A stretch of 63,534 nucleotides of DNA from Parvularculaceae bacterium (GCA_021776435.1 JAJFFW010000103.1:1-63534), one strand, 5' to 3'. Counted from the stretch's first letter, positions 53,625-63,534 are shown. Numbers and translations: made by a program. The notes: generated from the sequence alone by a model not told the origin.

Positions 53625-54953
53625 ATGAATAAGACAATCAAGTTCCTACTGGCGGTCATGGTGATCGTTGTCGCACACCCCGCAGCGGCGCGGGTTCGGG
53701 TCGATATTACGAAGGGGAATATTGACCCGATGCCAATCGCGGCGCCGGATTTCCTGGGCCGTACTGAAGTGTCAACGGGGCTCGCGCGCGATATCACCGG
53801 CGTCTTAATGGCTGATCTTGATCGCTCGGGTTTATTTTCCGTCATTGATCAGCGCGCCTATATCGAGCGCCCTGAAGGGGTCAACGTTCGTCCGCGCTTT
53901 GCGGACTGGCGGATTATCAACGCTCAAGTCCTGGTCATTGGTGAAGTAGACCAGCTTCCTGACGGGCGCGTTCAGGTTTCAACGCGCATCTGGGATGTTT
54001 ACGCTGATGAACAACTCGGCGCTGTCGCTTTTAAGACGCCTGCAGATAATTGGCGCCGAGCGGCCCATAAAGTGGCGGATTTCGTTTACAAATCACTGAC
54101 CGGGGAAGACGGATATTTTGATACGCGTGTCGTATTCGTTCATGAAACAGGTCCGAAGGAAGATCGCGTCAAACGGTTGATGATCATGGATCAGGACGGG
54201 GCGAACCCCGTTCCGCTAACGGATGGCCTTGATTATAAAGTGCTGACTCCGCGATTTTCGCCGACCCAACAGCAAATTACCTACATGGCGCTTTTCGATA
54301 ATCGTCCGGGTCAGGTTTATCTTTTTAATATAGAAACCGGTGAGCAAGAACAACTTGGCACCTTCCGCGGCATGACTTTCGCACCGCGATTCTCGCCCGA
54401 TGGCACGAACGTGATTATGAGTATGGCGCGGGGGGGGAACTCTGATGTTTTTGCGATGGAACTTGCGACCCGGCGATTGACACGACTCACCGACAATCCG
54501 GCGATCGATACGTCACCGACAATGTCGCCAGACGGTAAGCGAGTCGGATTCACGTCCGACCGCGGCGGCACTCAGCAGATTTATGTGATGAATGCTGATG
54601 GCTCGAACCAGCGGCGGATCACTTTCGGCGAGGGGCGATATCAAACGCCGGTCTGGAGTCCGCGTGGCGATTTGATCGCGTTTACGCGTCAATATCAGGG
54701 CCGGTTTTATATTGGCGTGATCCGACCGGACGGTACGGGCGAACGACTTCTGACAGAAAGTTTTCTCGACGAAGGGCCGACCTGGTCGCCAAATGGCAGA
54801 GTTCTTATGTTTTTTCGTGAAACCCCCACCCGCCATGACGGTACCGGCGGATCAAGCGTGTTGTGGTCCGTCGACCTGACAGGTCACAATTTGCGACGCG
54901 TGCGAACGCCTGCGAACGCCTCAGACCCAGCATGGTCACCACTTTTGCCCTAA
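53625..54953 (+). CDS. tolB: TolB periplasmic beta-propeller
   Basis: 442 residues with a signal peptide ending near AAA (HPAAAR). The N-terminal domain (VRVDITKGNIDPMPIAAPDF, with ADLDRSGLFSVIDQRAYIE) and a C-terminal PD40 propeller (MSPDGKRVGFTSDRGGTQQI, WSPRGDLIAFTRQ) match TolB. TolB binds Pal and frees it from peptidoglycan when TolA engages. It follows tolA by 31 bp and precedes pal after a 254-bp gap. Confidence 0.97.
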   Translation: MNKTIKFLLAVMVIVVAHPAAARVRVDITKGNIDPMPIAAPDFLGRTEVSTGLARDITGVLMADLDRSGLFSVIDQRAYIERPEGVNVRPRFADWRIINAQVLVIGEVDQLPDGRVQVSTRIWDVYADEQLGAVAFKTPADNWRRAAHKVADFVYKSLTGEDGYFDTRVVFVHETGPKEDRVKRLMIMDQDGANPVPLTDGLDYKVLTPRFSPTQQQITYMALFDNRPGQVYLFNIETGEQEQLGTFRGMTFAPRFSPDGTNVIMSMARGGNSDVFAMELATRRLTRLTDNPAIDTSPTMSPDGKRVGFTSDRGGTQQIYVMNADGSNQRRITFGEGRYQTPVWSPRGDLIAFTRQYQGRFYIGVIRPDGTGERLLTESFLDEGPTWSPNGRVLMFFRETPTRHDGTGGSSVLWSVDLTGHNLRRVRTPANASDPAWSPLLP

Positions 54954-55207
54954 AAAACGGAGAGTAAACGAAATTTCATTTCCCGTCCGGAATGGGTGTC
55001 CTTGATTGCGGGCGCGTACCTCGCTACCCTTCACCTGTTGGTTAAACTTTTTAGTTAGACCGACATTCTATAGAAATGTTGCGGTCCTAATGTTTTTACA
55101 ACGATGGGCACGTGACACGAGGCGTATGTGCTGTAGGATTTATGAGGGGCTAATAGCGGGGGCGTGCTCGCGAATACCCAAGAACGGCTAGTTGGAGCAT
55201 TAAAATC

Positions 55208-55717
55208 ATGACAGGAAACAAATTGCTAAAAATTGCAGGGATCGCTGGAACGTTTGCGTTGCTGGCAGCATGCGCAACGACGGGTCCGGATGTCGACGCT
55301 TCGAATGAGGTTGATCAGACGGTCGCGGCACAACCTTCAGGCCCAGCGCCTGGCAGTCAGGCTGATCTTGAGCAGTCTTCGGGGCACCGTGTATTTTTCG
55401 CTTATAACGAATATACACTGACATCGCGGGCTCAATCGACACTTTCTCGGCAGGCTGCGTGGTTGAAGGAATATCCAGAGACCCGAATTATGGTTGCGGG
55501 CAACTGCGATGAGCGCGGTACGCGCGAATATAATCTGGCGCTTGGCAATCGGCGGGCCGAAGCCGCACGCGCTTATCTGGTGAGCCTCGGTATCGACGGA
55601 GCGCGCATTACAACGGTTTCTTATGGCAAGGAGCGTCCGCTGGACCCACGTTCGACGGAGGAGGCCTGGTCGTTAAACCGGAATTCGACCACTACAATCG
55701 CTGGCGTTAGCTCGTAA
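55208..55717 (+). CDS. pal: peptidoglycan-associated lipoprotein Pal
   Basis: 169 residues. The lipobox is LLAAC near residue 21, giving a lipid-anchored N-terminal Cys. A Pro/Gly/Ala linker leads to the OmpA-like peptidoglycan-binding domain with VFFAYNEYTLTSRAQSTL, MVAGNCDERGTREYNLALGN and RRAEAARAYLVSLGI. The usual HCDERGTREYN motif reads NCDERGTREYN here. Pal anchors the outer membrane to the cell wall. A terminator follows at 55742. Confidence 0.96.
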   Translation: MTGNKLLKIAGIAGTFALLAACATTGPDVDASNEVDQTVAAQPSGPAPGSQADLEQSSGHRVFFAYNEYTLTSRAQSTLSRQAAWLKEYPETRIMVAGNCDERGTREYNLALGNRRAEAARAYLVSLGIDGARITTVSYGKERPLDPRSTEEAWSLNRNSTTTIAGVSS

Positions 55718-55741
55718 CGAGCTCAATTAAACGGTTTGGAG

Positions 55742-55768
55742 CGCGCCGGCATTCGTCGGCGCGTTTTT
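55742..55768 (+). terminator. Rho-independent terminator after pal
   Basis: CGCGCCG (55742-55748) pairs with CGGCGCG (55757-55763) around an 8-nt loop, followed by five T residues. It separates pal from cpoB. Confidence 0.8.
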
Positions 55769-55909
55769 CGTCATAGTTTGGTCCAGATTTGATCCAGACA
55801 AAGCGGTAATCTTAAATTTCGATAACCTGACTGGTGCAATTGGCGCAGTGCGCTACAGTTCGACAGTCTGATAGTAAATGCTTCAAGATTTGGTCAAAGG
55901 CGGTCAGTC

Positions 55910-56743
55910 ATGCGAAATGCTCTTCTTCCCGTTTTCTTATGCGCCGTGATGGCGCTTGGCGCGTGTGCGACGCCGGCTTCAGCCGCGCGCGGCGAGATTG
56001 CTGGTCTCAATGATCGGCTCGCTAAAGTTGAGCGTTTAATCGCCGGTCTGCAATCGACCGCAGACGCCGCCAGCGATCCGACGAGCTTGACGGTGCGGAT
56101 CTCTCAGATGGAGAGAGAAATTCAGTCCCTGACAGGGACGGTCGAAGAGCTTTCTTACGAACTGGATCAGGCCAACCGGAGATTGGAAGCGGTCAGCCAA
56201 ACGTTGATCGGAGGTCTTGATTCCTCTTCAGACTTTTCTGACCCGGGCCGGGCAGTCGCCAGCGCTGGGCCCGTCGCTCTTTCGGCAGGGGATCCGATTG
56301 CCGATCAGTTGAACGTTGCAGCAGCCGAGGAAAGGGCAGTGAGTGTTGAATTGCCTTTCGACCCTGACGCAGCATTTGACTACGCCTCCGGATTTCTCCT
56401 GCAAGGGGATTATGAACGGGCGCAAGAAGCCTTTGAGTTGTATGTTGAGGCCTTCCCGAATCACTCACATACAGCGAATGCGCAATTTCGGTTGGGTGAA
56501 ATTTATCTAGCCACAGGCGCCAACGCCAAAGCGGCAGATGCTTTTATTGCTCATATCAGGGCCTATCCAAATGACCCTCGGGCGGCGGAAGCGTATCTTA
56601 AGCTGGGAACCGCTTTTGCCCGTCTCGAACAACCAGAACAGGCGTGTAAGGTTTTCAAGTCAATGAAGGCTAAGTATCCCAACGCCTCACAGCCGGTTGT
56701 GCAACGCGCTGATCTAGAGATGGCGCGAATTAACTGCCAATAA
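55910..56743 (+). CDS. cpoB: cell division coordinator CpoB (YbgF)
   Basis: 277 residues. The N-terminal coiled coil (IAGLNDRLAKVERLIAGLQ, SQMEREIQSLTGTVEELSYE) trimerises in E. coli CpoB; the C-terminal TPR domain (YASGFLLQGDYERAQEAFEL, FRLGEIYLATGANAKAADAF) follows. CpoB coordinates Tol-Pal constriction with peptidoglycan synthesis. The signal region reads VMALGACATPASAA, in which LGAC could be a lipobox or cleavage could follow ASA. It is separated from pal by a terminator, so it probably has its own promoter. Confidence 0.92.
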   Translation: MRNALLPVFLCAVMALGACATPASAARGEIAGLNDRLAKVERLIAGLQSTADAASDPTSLTVRISQMEREIQSLTGTVEELSYELDQANRRLEAVSQTLIGGLDSSSDFSDPGRAVASAGPVALSAGDPIADQLNVAAAEERAVSVELPFDPDAAFDYASGFLLQGDYERAQEAFELYVEAFPNHSHTANAQFRLGEIYLATGANAKAADAFIAHIRAYPNDPRAAEAYLKLGTAFARLEQPEQACKVFKSMKAKYPNASQPVVQRADLEMARINCQ

Positions 56744-56748
56744 CTGTC

Positions 56749-58074
56749 TTGGGCCCTCGCGAAGAAACGCCAGTAGACACCAAAGAATTTCGCTCAAAAC
56801 TTTTTGCTTTGAACGTTCCCCGACGTGTTGCGGTTGCAGTTTCGGGCGGCTCGGATTCGATGGCTTTAGCATGCCTTGCCGCTGGGCTAAGGGAGAGCGG
56901 GACCGAGGTGTTCGCCTTTACCGTCGATCATGGTCTGCGGGAGGGGTCTGCGCAGGAAGCTGAAATGGCGGCTGCTTGGTGCGGGGCTTTAGGGCTTCCT
57001 CATCGGGTGCTTCATTGGCGCGGCGAAAAACCAACCACTGGTGTTCAGGCCGCCGCCAGGCACGCCCGTTATCGCTTGCTTGTCGAAGCCGCCGAGAAGG
57101 AAGGTATCGACGCGATATTAACGGCTCATAGCTCTGATGATCAGGGTGAATCCCTTTTCATGCGCCTTTCTCGCGGCGCCGGGGTGCAGGGTTTGTCGGC
57201 GATGTCGGAGGAAGTGCTTATCGCGGCAGGTGCAGGTGATCCCATCCGTCTTATCCGCCCACTGCTGGGTGTCTCGCGCGGGCGTTTGCGCGCGACTGTG
57301 GCCGCGCACGGCCAGGACTTTGTAGATGATCCGAGCAATGACGATCCGACTTATGAGCGAGTTCGCGTCAGAGCTTTGCTTGCGGCGCTCGCTGAGCAGC
57401 AATTGCTTACCTCTGCAGCGCTAAATCGCACCGCCAATTCGATGCGTGAGGCGGCGCGCCGTTTAACCAGAGACGAAGATCGGAATTTCCAAAGATCGGG
57501 CGGCTGCTTTCATCGCTGGGGCGGGGCGTCATTCACGGCTTCTCGTATCGACAAATCATTCGCCCCTGTGCTTCGACGGCTGATCCACGCTGTTTCCGGC
57601 AGCGACTACCCGCCCGGTGTGGATGAGAGTGATGTCGCCTTAGTGCAGCTATTCGATAGCGGTGCTGCAACGCTCGGTGGGGCGTTGATGAAACGAAAGG
57701 CCGACCGGTTCTATGTTTTGCGTGAGCCCGCAGCCCTGTTGGGCCGCACTGACCGTAAGGCGCTCAGGCGCGTAGGATTATCCTCAACCGGTCGATTGGT
57801 ATGGGATGGGCGATTTGTGGTGAGATGTGATGGCGCCGGGCCTGGATTAAGCCTTGGCGCCCTGAGTGAAGACGGTTTAGCGGCGCTCGGTCCCAGAACA
57901 CGGATTTTTGATGCTCCAAAGGAGGCTCTTCTGACGACGCCTGCTGTCTGGCGCGACGGGGCGATATTAGCAGTCCCGGCTGTTGATTTTTGGGCCGGAA
58001 CGGCGCGATTCGTGATTTCGACGGACTGTCTGACTGAAGAGCGCTATTTTCGCCGTATTTTGCGTTATTCTTAA
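56749..58074 (+). CDS. tilS: tRNA(Ile)-lysidine synthetase
   Basis: 441 residues from TTG 56749, 5 bp after cpoB; no ribosome-binding site is obvious, so the start is uncertain. The PP-loop SGGSDSMALACLAAGL lies near residue 33 with the N-type ATP pyrophosphatase fold; FTVDHGLREGSAQEA and AHSSDDQGESLFMRLSRG follow. TilS puts lysidine on C34 of tRNA-Ile(CAU). The C-terminal half is diverged but its length is normal. Confidence 0.9.
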   Translation: MGPREETPVDTKEFRSKLFALNVPRRVAVAVSGGSDSMALACLAAGLRESGTEVFAFTVDHGLREGSAQEAEMAAAWCGALGLPHRVLHWRGEKPTTGVQAAARHARYRLLVEAAEKEGIDAILTAHSSDDQGESLFMRLSRGAGVQGLSAMSEEVLIAAGAGDPIRLIRPLLGVSRGRLRATVAAHGQDFVDDPSNDDPTYERVRVRALLAALAEQQLLTSAALNRTANSMREAARRLTRDEDRNFQRSGGCFHRWGGASFTASRIDKSFAPVLRRLIHAVSGSDYPPGVDESDVALVQLFDSGAATLGGALMKRKADRFYVLREPAALLGRTDRKALRRVGLSSTGRLVWDGRFVVRCDGAGPGLSLGALSEDGLAALGPRTRIFDAPKEALLTTPAVWRDGAILAVPAVDFWAGTARFVISTDCLTEERYFRRILRYS

Positions 58075-58188
58075 CATATGAAAAAACTGAAAACTGGTGC
58101 TGGCGCGGGCTTTTGTTAATGCCTATCTAATAGCCTCAAAAGAGCGCCTGGCGCTTCTTAAGCACGCGCTGACGGTGAGGACTGAATA

Positions 58189-60111
58189 ATGAATGGACGT
58201 AATTTTTTAATCTGGGGCATCGTAATCATTTTCTTCCTGATTGCGCTCCAGTTATTCCAGTCTTCAACGCCGGGTCCGACAGTGACGCGCCTGACTTATT
58301 CAGGGTTTATTGAGCAGATTGACTCCAGTCAGATCCGGTCGGCGAAGATTGACGGCGCCAAGATCGAAGGCGAACTCCTTGACGGCACGGCTTATGTGAC
58401 GACGGTGCCCGGCGGTAGCGCCATTGCAGACAGGCTGGTCGCTGCGAATGTCCCGACGGAGATTCGCCCCGCAGAGGAATTGCCGCTGGCGTTGTCGATT
58501 CTTTTCCAAACCTTGCCGTTCCTGATTTTCCTCGCCTTTATTTTCTTCGTGTTTCGCCAGATGCAAGGCGCCGGCGGTAAAGCCATGGGCTTTGGCAAGT
58601 CCCGGGCGAAGCTACTGACCGAACGCCAGGGACGTGTCACTTTTGATGACGTCGCCGGTATCGATGAGGCGAAAGAAGAGCTGGAAGAAATCGTCGAATA
58701 TTTAAAAGACCCGATGAAGTTTCAACGCCTTGGCGGAAAGATACCGAAAGGCGCGCTTTTGGTGGGTCCCCCAGGCACTGGTAAAACTTTGTTGGCTCGG
58801 GCAATCGCTGGTGAAGCAAACGTACCGTTCTTCTCGATCTCCGGTTCTGATTTCGTAGAAATGTTCGTCGGTGTTGGCGCATCGCGTGTGCGCGATATGT
58901 TTGAGCAGGCGAAGAAAAACGCCCCCTGCATTATCTTCATTGACGAGATCGACGCGGTCGGTCGCCATCGTGGCGCTGGTCTTGGCGGCGGCAATGATGA
59001 GCGCGAGCAGACACTCAACCAATTGCTGGTTGAGATGGATGGATTTGAGTCCAATGAAGGCGTCATCTTAATCGCTGCGACGAACCGGCCTGATGTTCTC
59101 GATCCGGCGCTGTTGCGCCCTGGCCGCTTCGACCGTCAGGTCGTTGTTCCTAATCCGGACGTGGCGGGTCGTGAAAAAATTCTTCAGGTTCATGTGAAAA
59201 AAGTACCCCTTGCACCGGATGTCAATATACGGACGATTGCACGTGGCACGCCTGGGTTCTCCGGAGCCGATCTCGCCAATCTCGTGAATGAATCGGCGTT
59301 GTTGGCGGCCCGGCGCGGTAGGCGTTTTGTGACGGCTAAGGAATTCGACGACGCTAAGGACAAAGTGTTGATGGGCGCTGAGAGGCGTTCCATGGTGATG
59401 ACCGAAGATGAGAAGATGCTCACCGCCTATCATGAGGCCGGTCACGCCATTGTAGGATTGACAATGCCCGGCAGTGATCCGGTTCATAAAGCGACGATTA
59501 TCCCGCGCGGACGCGCGCTCGGCATGGTTCAATATCTGCCGGAGCGCGATAAGCTGTCGTTCTCACTGGAACAGATGAAAGCGCGTATCGCGATGGCGAT
59601 GGGCGGGCGCGTAGCGGAAGAACTGAAATTCGGCAAGGAGAAGACGACCTCCGGCGCGCAGTCTGATATTGATCATTCAACGAAGCTCGCGCGTGCGATG
59701 GTGACGCAATATGGTCTTTCCGAAAAGCTCGGTCCTATTGCGTATGCTGAGGATGAAGGCGAAGTCTTTCTCGGTCAGTCGATTGCGCGCTCGCGTTCGA
59801 TCTCTGGCGATACGGCGAAGTTGATCGAAGATGAAATTAAACGCTTTGTCATGGACGGATATGACACCGCCAAACGCATACTGACAGATCGCAATGATGA
59901 CTGGGAGCGCCTCGCACAGGGGCTTCTCGAATATGAGACACTGACGGGCGATGAGATTGACACCTTGTTGCGGGGAGAGGCGATTGTTCGTGAAGATCCT
60001 TCTGATAGTTCCGCGCCGCCGCCGCCTTCTTCCGTCCCCTCAACGGGCGCTGCGGACGGTGCGAAGAAAGGCCCCGAAAGCGATCTCAAACCAAGCCCGC
60101 AAGGCGCTTAA
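58189..60111 (+). CDS. ftsH: ATP-dependent zinc metalloprotease FtsH
   Basis: 640 residues. Two helices ([18 protein letters not shown], then [16 protein letters not shown] near residue 110) flank a periplasmic domain. The AAA module has Walker A GPPGTGKT near residue 195, Walker [12 protein letters not shown], and the second region of homology [20 protein letters not shown]. The zinc site HEAGH is near residue 416. It degrades membrane and short-lived cytosolic proteins as a hexamer. It has a 114-bp leader and a strong terminator at 60132. Confidence 0.98.
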   Translation: MNGRNFLIWGIVIIFFLIALQLFQSSTPGPTVTRLTYSGFIEQIDSSQIRSAKIDGAKIEGELLDGTAYVTTVPGGSAIADRLVAANVPTEIRPAEELPLALSILFQTLPFLIFLAFIFFVFRQMQGAGGKAMGFGKSRAKLLTERQGRVTFDDVAGIDEAKEELEEIVEYLKDPMKFQRLGGKIPKGALLVGPPGTGKTLLARAIAGEANVPFFSISGSDFVEMFVGVGASRVRDMFEQAKKNAPCIIFIDEIDAVGRHRGAGLGGGNDEREQTLNQLLVEMDGFESNEGVILIAATNRPDVLDPALLRPGRFDRQVVVPNPDVAGREKILQVHVKKVPLAPDVNIRTIARGTPGFSGADLANLVNESALLAARRGRRFVTAKEFDDAKDKVLMGAERRSMVMTEDEKMLTAYHEAGHAIVGLTMPGSDPVHKATIIPRGRALGMVQYLPERDKLSFSLEQMKARIAMAMGGRVAEELKFGKEKTTSGAQSDIDHSTKLARAMVTQYGLSEKLGPIAYAEDEGEVFLGQSIARSRSISGDTAKLIEDEIKRFVMDGYDTAKRILTDRNDDWERLAQGLLEYETLTGDEIDTLLRGEAIVREDPSDSSAPPPPSSVPSTGAADGAKKGPESDLKPSPQGA

Positions 60112-60131
60112 CACCTCTGAAATAATTACTG

Positions 60132-60157
60132 ACGGCGCTCATTTTGAGCGCCGTTTT
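60132..60157 (+). terminator. Rho-independent terminator after ftsH
   Basis: A 10-bp stem ACGGCGCTCA (60132-60141) and TGAGCGCCGT (60145-60154) encloses TTT, with a T-tract after it. It separates ftsH from folP by a distinct hairpin just before the folP start codon. Confidence 0.88.
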
Positions 60158-60183
60158 GCTCCGTTATTGAGATGGAGTTAGAA

Positions 60184-60996
60184 ATGAAGATGTTCCGCAT
60201 TATGGGCATCGTCAACGTCACGCCGGACAGTTTCTCAGATGGCGGACAATTTAATGATGATGACTCTGCGATCAAACATGGGTTGCGTCTTTGGGACGAG
60301 GGCGCAGACATTCTCGACATTGGCGGTGAGTCAACACGACCCGGCGCCGAGCCGGTGAGTGTTGACGAAGAGCTTGGACGGGTTCTTCCCGTGATCAAAG
60401 GCTTACACGTCAGGACCGATCTGCCGATTTCAATAGATACGAGAAAACCCGAAGTAGCGCGCGCTGCGGCTGACGCGGGCGCATCAATCTGGAATGACGT
60501 CAGTGCACTGACATATGCGAAGGATAGTCTGACAACGGCAGCCGCCCTTGGGCTCAAAATTGTGTTGATGCATGCCCAGGGCGATCCCAAAACCATGCAG
60601 CGTGATCCCCAGTATAAAGATGTGGTTGAAGAGGTCTTCGGTTTCCTTGAATCGCGTATTGATGTGTGTGTTGCGGCTGGGGTTGCGCGCAACAAGATAA
60701 TCATCGACCCCGGCATCGGTTTCGGAAAAACGCTTGCACATAATCTGGCATTGCTGGCGGGTCTCGACCGGTTATCAGCGCTCAACGCGCCAATCCTTGT
60801 CGGGGTATCGCGTAAACGGTTCCTTGAGGGATTGGACCGTGCGGGGCCTGCGGCGGAGAGACTTGGGGGCTCGATCGCAGGCGTTATCGCCAGTTTTGAG
60901 CGCGGCGCCTCAATTTTCCGGGTTCATGATGTCGCTGAAACCCGCCAGGCGCTTGCTGTCTACGCCGCCATAGAAAAGGCCCGATGTTTGCGTTAG
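60184..60996 (+). CDS. folP: dihydropteroate synthase
   Basis: 270 residues from ATG 60184, which has TGGAG at a spacing of about 6 nt; ATG 60172 is also in frame. MGIVNVTPDSFSDGGQF, DIGGESTRPGAEPVSVDEEL, PISIDTRKPEVARAAADAG and DPGIGFGKTLAHNLALLAGL are the conserved pterin- and pABA-binding segments. It condenses pABA with dihydropterin diphosphate in folate synthesis. The ftsH-folP-glmM order is conserved among proteobacteria. The terminator at 60132 may reduce read-through from ftsH. Confidence 0.95.
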   Translation: MKMFRIMGIVNVTPDSFSDGGQFNDDDSAIKHGLRLWDEGADILDIGGESTRPGAEPVSVDEELGRVLPVIKGLHVRTDLPISIDTRKPEVARAAADAGASIWNDVSALTYAKDSLTTAAALGLKIVLMHAQGDPKTMQRDPQYKDVVEEVFGFLESRIDVCVAAGVARNKIIIDPGIGFGKTLAHNLALLAGLDRLSALNAPILVGVSRKRFLEGLDRAGPAAERLGGSIAGVIASFERGASIFRVHDVAETRQALAVYAAIEKARCLR

Positions 60997-61064
60997 GCCT
61001 TGCGTTAAGGCATTGCTAGCGCCCCTATGCTAAGGATGGCGCCTAATATCAAGGAGCTCGCGTT

Positions 61065-62450
61065 ATGCGCGGTGATGAAGACGCGCCAAGCAAGACTGAC
61101 CCAGCTGAGCGCCGTATTTTCGGTACCGACGGTGTGCGCGGGCTTGCCAATGCAGGCGCCATGACACCGCAAGCGATCTTGCACCTCGGCATGGCGGTTG
61201 GGCGCGTGTTTAAGTGTGGAGACCACCGGCATCGGGTTGTGATCGGTAAAGACACCCGCCTTTCGGGGTATATGATTGAACCCGCTCTGACGGCGGGATT
61301 CGCGGCCTCCGGCATGGATGTTTTTTTACTCGGCCCCTTGCCGACGCCTGCGATGGCGATGCTCACGCGCTCACTGCGCGCTGATCTTGGGGTGATGATT
61401 TCGGCTTCTCATAATCCGTACCAAGATAACGGTGTAAAGTTTTTCGGCCCAGACGGGTACAAATTGTCTGATGCGACAGAGGCCAAAATCGAAAAATTGA
61501 TGATCAATCCTGTTGATGACTCTCTCGCAAAAGCGAACGAGTTAGGGCGTGTCAAACGTGTTGATGATGCCGGCGCGCGTTATATCGAGTTCGCCAAGAA
61601 TACATTCCCCAAAGGTCTCTCGTTAGATGGTCTTCGTATCGTGATCGATTGCGCCAATGGCGCCGGTTACAAGGTTGCTCCGAAAGTTTTGTGGGAGCTT
61701 GGTGCAGACGTAAAAGAGATTGGTGTTGAGCCGAATGGCTTTAATATCAATCGGGCCTGTGGTTCCACCTCAACGAAAGCGATGCAAGAGGCGGTTCGCG
61801 AATTCAGAGCTGATATTGGTGTCGCCCTCGACGGTGACGCTGATCGCGTCATCATTTGCGATGAAAAAGGCCGCATTGTCGACGGCGATCAGATCCTCGC
61901 GTTAATCGCCAAATCTTGGGCGAAAAAAGGCAAGCTCACTGGCGGCGGTGTTGTGTCGACTGTCATGGCGAATATCGGTCTTGAAAACTTTCTTAAAGAC
62001 AAAGACTTATCGCTTCACCGCACAAAAGTCGGGGACCGTTATGTGGTTGAAGCGATGCGTGCAAAAAATATGAATGTCGGCGGAGAACCATCAGGACACG
62101 TTATTTTAAGTGATTACGCCACGACTGGTGACGGTCTGGTGACGGCTTTGCAGGTGCTCGCGGTTGTCACCGAAAAAAAGCGCAAGGTCAGTGATGTCTG
62201 CGGTATCTTCGAACCCTCTCCTCAGCTGTTGGAAAATATACGTTATCATGGTGGCGACCCGTTAAAGGCCGATGCTGTCAAAACGGCTATCAAAGCGGGT
62301 GAAAACAAGCTCGGCGCCAAAGGTCGCCTGGTTATCCGGAAGTCTGGAACCGAGCCTCTCATTCGCGTCATGGCTGAAGGTGAAAACGCGCAGCTGGTCA
62401 AAACTGTCGTCGCCGAGATCTGTCAGGCGGTTGAGAAGGTGCAATCCTAG
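61065..62450 (+). CDS. glmM: phosphoglucosamine mutase
   Basis: 461 residues, preceded by AAGGAG. The N-terminus [20 protein letters not shown], the phosphoserine loop [17 protein letters not shown] (about residue 113), the metal loop [15 protein letters not shown] and [19 protein letters not shown] are all diagnostic. It converts glucosamine-6-phosphate to glucosamine-1-phosphate for UDP-GlcNAc, feeding peptidoglycan and lipid A synthesis. It follows folP after 68 bp and thiD comes 24 bp later. Confidence 0.97.
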   Translation: MRGDEDAPSKTDPAERRIFGTDGVRGLANAGAMTPQAILHLGMAVGRVFKCGDHRHRVVIGKDTRLSGYMIEPALTAGFAASGMDVFLLGPLPTPAMAMLTRSLRADLGVMISASHNPYQDNGVKFFGPDGYKLSDATEAKIEKLMINPVDDSLAKANELGRVKRVDDAGARYIEFAKNTFPKGLSLDGLRIVIDCANGAGYKVAPKVLWELGADVKEIGVEPNGFNINRACGSTSTKAMQEAVREFRADIGVALDGDADRVIICDEKGRIVDGDQILALIAKSWAKKGKLTGGGVVSTVMANIGLENFLKDKDLSLHRTKVGDRYVVEAMRAKNMNVGGEPSGHVILSDYATTGDGLVTALQVLAVVTEKKRKVSDVCGIFEPSPQLLENIRYHGGDPLKADAVKTAIKAGENKLGAKGRLVIRKSGTEPLIRVMAEGENAQLVKTVVAEICQAVEKVQS

Positions 62451-62474
62451 ACGCATCCTGCTAAATCTGGCGCC

Positions 62475-63281
62475 ATGCGAGGCAGGGTTCTCATCATCGC
62501 CGGCTCTGACCCTTCAGGGGGTGCGGGGCTTCAGGCCGACATCAAGACGGTCACAGCGCTCGGCGGTTATGCGTCGGGCGCCGTGACCGCGCTCACAGTG
62601 CAGAACACGTTGGGCGTTTCGGCTGTTCATCCAATTGCGCTCGATATCATCCGAGCCCAGATTGAAGCGGTGCTCAGTGATATCGGTGCGGATGTGATCA
62701 AGATCGGGATGATTGGCGAAGCGCGAGCGGCTCAAATGATCACAGCTTGCTTGAGAAACAACGCACCGGGCATTCCGATCGTGCTTGACCCGGTGCTAGC
62801 GGCGACCAGTGGAGATGCCCTTGCCGGCGAACATGTCGTGGACGTTTTGTTGGCGGAGCTGATACCGATCGCCGACATCGTCACGCCAAATTCTGAAGAG
62901 GCTGCAGCACTGACCGGCCTGAGGGTCAGGGGACGGAGCGAACAGATCATGGCTGGCGAAGTGCTTGTGGCGTTGGGGGCGAAAGCCGCCCTGGTCAAGG
63001 GTGGCCACCTATCAGGCGATGTTGTTGAAGATGCGTTGGTGACAGCAGACGGGGCGCGTGTCTTTTCCAATCCCCGCCTTCATACACGCTCCACGCACGG
63101 GACAGGCTGTACGCTGGCGAGTGCTATCGCGGTGGGGCTGGCGCAGGAGATGGCGCCGCAATCGGCTGTAAAACGTGCGATCAATTACGTGCATAACGCG
63201 ATAAAGACCGCGCCCGGATATGGCGCGGGGTGTGGGCCGCTCAATCATTCATACACAATCAGCGGATCAGAGGAAAACTGA
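62475..63281 (+). CDS. thiD: hydroxymethylpyrimidine kinase/phosphomethylpyrimidine kinase
   Basis: 268 residues, ribokinase fold. GSDPSGGAGLQADIKTVTAL, DPVLAATSGDAL and the catalytic ARTSHGTGCTL-type motif, here STHGTGCTLASAIAVGLAQE, are conserved. It phosphorylates HMP twice to HMP-diphosphate, the substrate of ThiE (45369-46016). It is 24 bp after glmM, so the two are probably co-transcribed. Confidence 0.94.
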   Translation: MRGRVLIIAGSDPSGGAGLQADIKTVTALGGYASGAVTALTVQNTLGVSAVHPIALDIIRAQIEAVLSDIGADVIKIGMIGEARAAQMITACLRNNAPGIPIVLDPVLAATSGDALAGEHVVDVLLAELIPIADIVTPNSEEAAALTGLRVRGRSEQIMAGEVLVALGAKAALVKGGHLSGDVVEDALVTADGARVFSNPRLHTRSTHGTGCTLASAIAVGLAQEMAPQSAVKRAINYVHNAIKTAPGYGAGCGPLNHSYTISGSEEN

Positions 63282-63382
63282 GTATTCTTCAATAAATTCT
63301 CGTTTGCACATTCTCCGATACGCACATACCTGACAGGTGTATGTTCATCTTCCTTGAAGAAATTTAAGAGTAGGAGCCTGCG

Positions 63383-63534
63383 ATGGCTGAACGCGACATC
63401 TTTCAGGTTGATGCTTTCGCTGATCAGTTATTTGCAGGCAACCCTGCAGCGGTCGTTCCATTGGAGAGCTGGCTTCCCGATGAGGTGCTCCAGAATATTG
63501 CTGCAGAAAACAATCTGGCAGAAACAGCCTATTT
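63383..63534 (+). CDS. PhzF-family isomerase, N-terminal part (3' end outside window)
   Basis: The gene starts at ATG 63383 with TAGGAG upstream (63371-63376) and runs off the right edge. The visible 50 residues, including FQVDAFADQLFAGNPAAVVP and NNLAETAY, match the PhzF family, with the catalytic Glu in NLAETA. Members are isomerases or epimerases related to diaminopimelate epimerase, and phenazine synthesis should not be assumed. It is separated from thiD by 101 bp containing no recognised feature. Confidence 0.85.
   Translation, partial: MAERDIFQVDAFADQLFAGNPAAVVPLESWLPDEVLQNIAAENNLAETAY

Overview
This is a 63.5-kb stretch of chromosome from an alphaproteobacterium of moderate G+C content. 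The evidence is the ruvC-ruvA-ruvB / ybgC-tolQRAB-pal-cpoB / tilS-ftsH-folP-glmM gene order, an L21 protein with the helix-hairpin-helix tail common in this class, a zapA-DUF4164 pair beside a tkt-gap-pgk-fba glycolytic operon, and a MoxR-DUF58-DUF4159 operon. UbiD and Coq4 genes point to a ubiquinone-using respiratory organism. A marine Parvularculales- or Hyphomonadaceae-like bacterium fits, but that placement is inference. No prophage, complete transposon or CRISPR array was seen.

Layout. 1-10323: the UbiD 3' end, a FadL porin, a PilZ-like/methyltransferase protein convergent with a six-helix sensor histidine kinase, an exported amidase and a large PD40-amidohydrolase. 10563-10890: tRNA-Ser(CGA) preceded by a 111-bp tandem repeat that carries copies of the tRNA 5' end. 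11105-19519: rplU-rpmA, a GNAT enzyme, a DsbA-like protein, a large secreted RTX protein, a cold-shock protein and a divergent PEP carboxylase. 19548-33355 (all minus strand): tdk, dapF, an outer-membrane barrel/GT2/membrane-protein operon, a DUF3313-like protein, an unknown protein and the MoxR-DUF58-DUF4159 operon. 33607-47223: sppA, DUF1285-nudix-cca, zapA-DUF4164, tkt-gap-pgk-fba, coq4, a small secreted-protein gene broken by one frameshift, thiE and a Sel1 protein. 47285-63534: ruvC-ruvA, a palindrome-flanked DUF559 endonuclease gene, ruvB, a parDE toxin-antitoxin pair, then the Tol-Pal cluster, tilS, ftsH, folP, glmM, thiD and the start of a PhzF-family gene.

How the genes work together. 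The ruvCAB genes process Holliday junctions. TolQRAB-Pal-CpoB keeps the envelope constricting at division, where ZapA also acts. The tkt-gap-pgk-fba operon covers lower glycolysis/gluconeogenesis and the pentose-phosphate link, and PEP carboxylase feeds oxaloacetate to the TCA cycle. The most distinctive content is accessory: the DUF559 cassette between 41-bp direct repeats splitting ruvA from ruvB, the tRNA-derived tandem repeats, and the methyltransferase/sensor-kinase pair that resembles a fatty-acid-methyl-ester signalling module.
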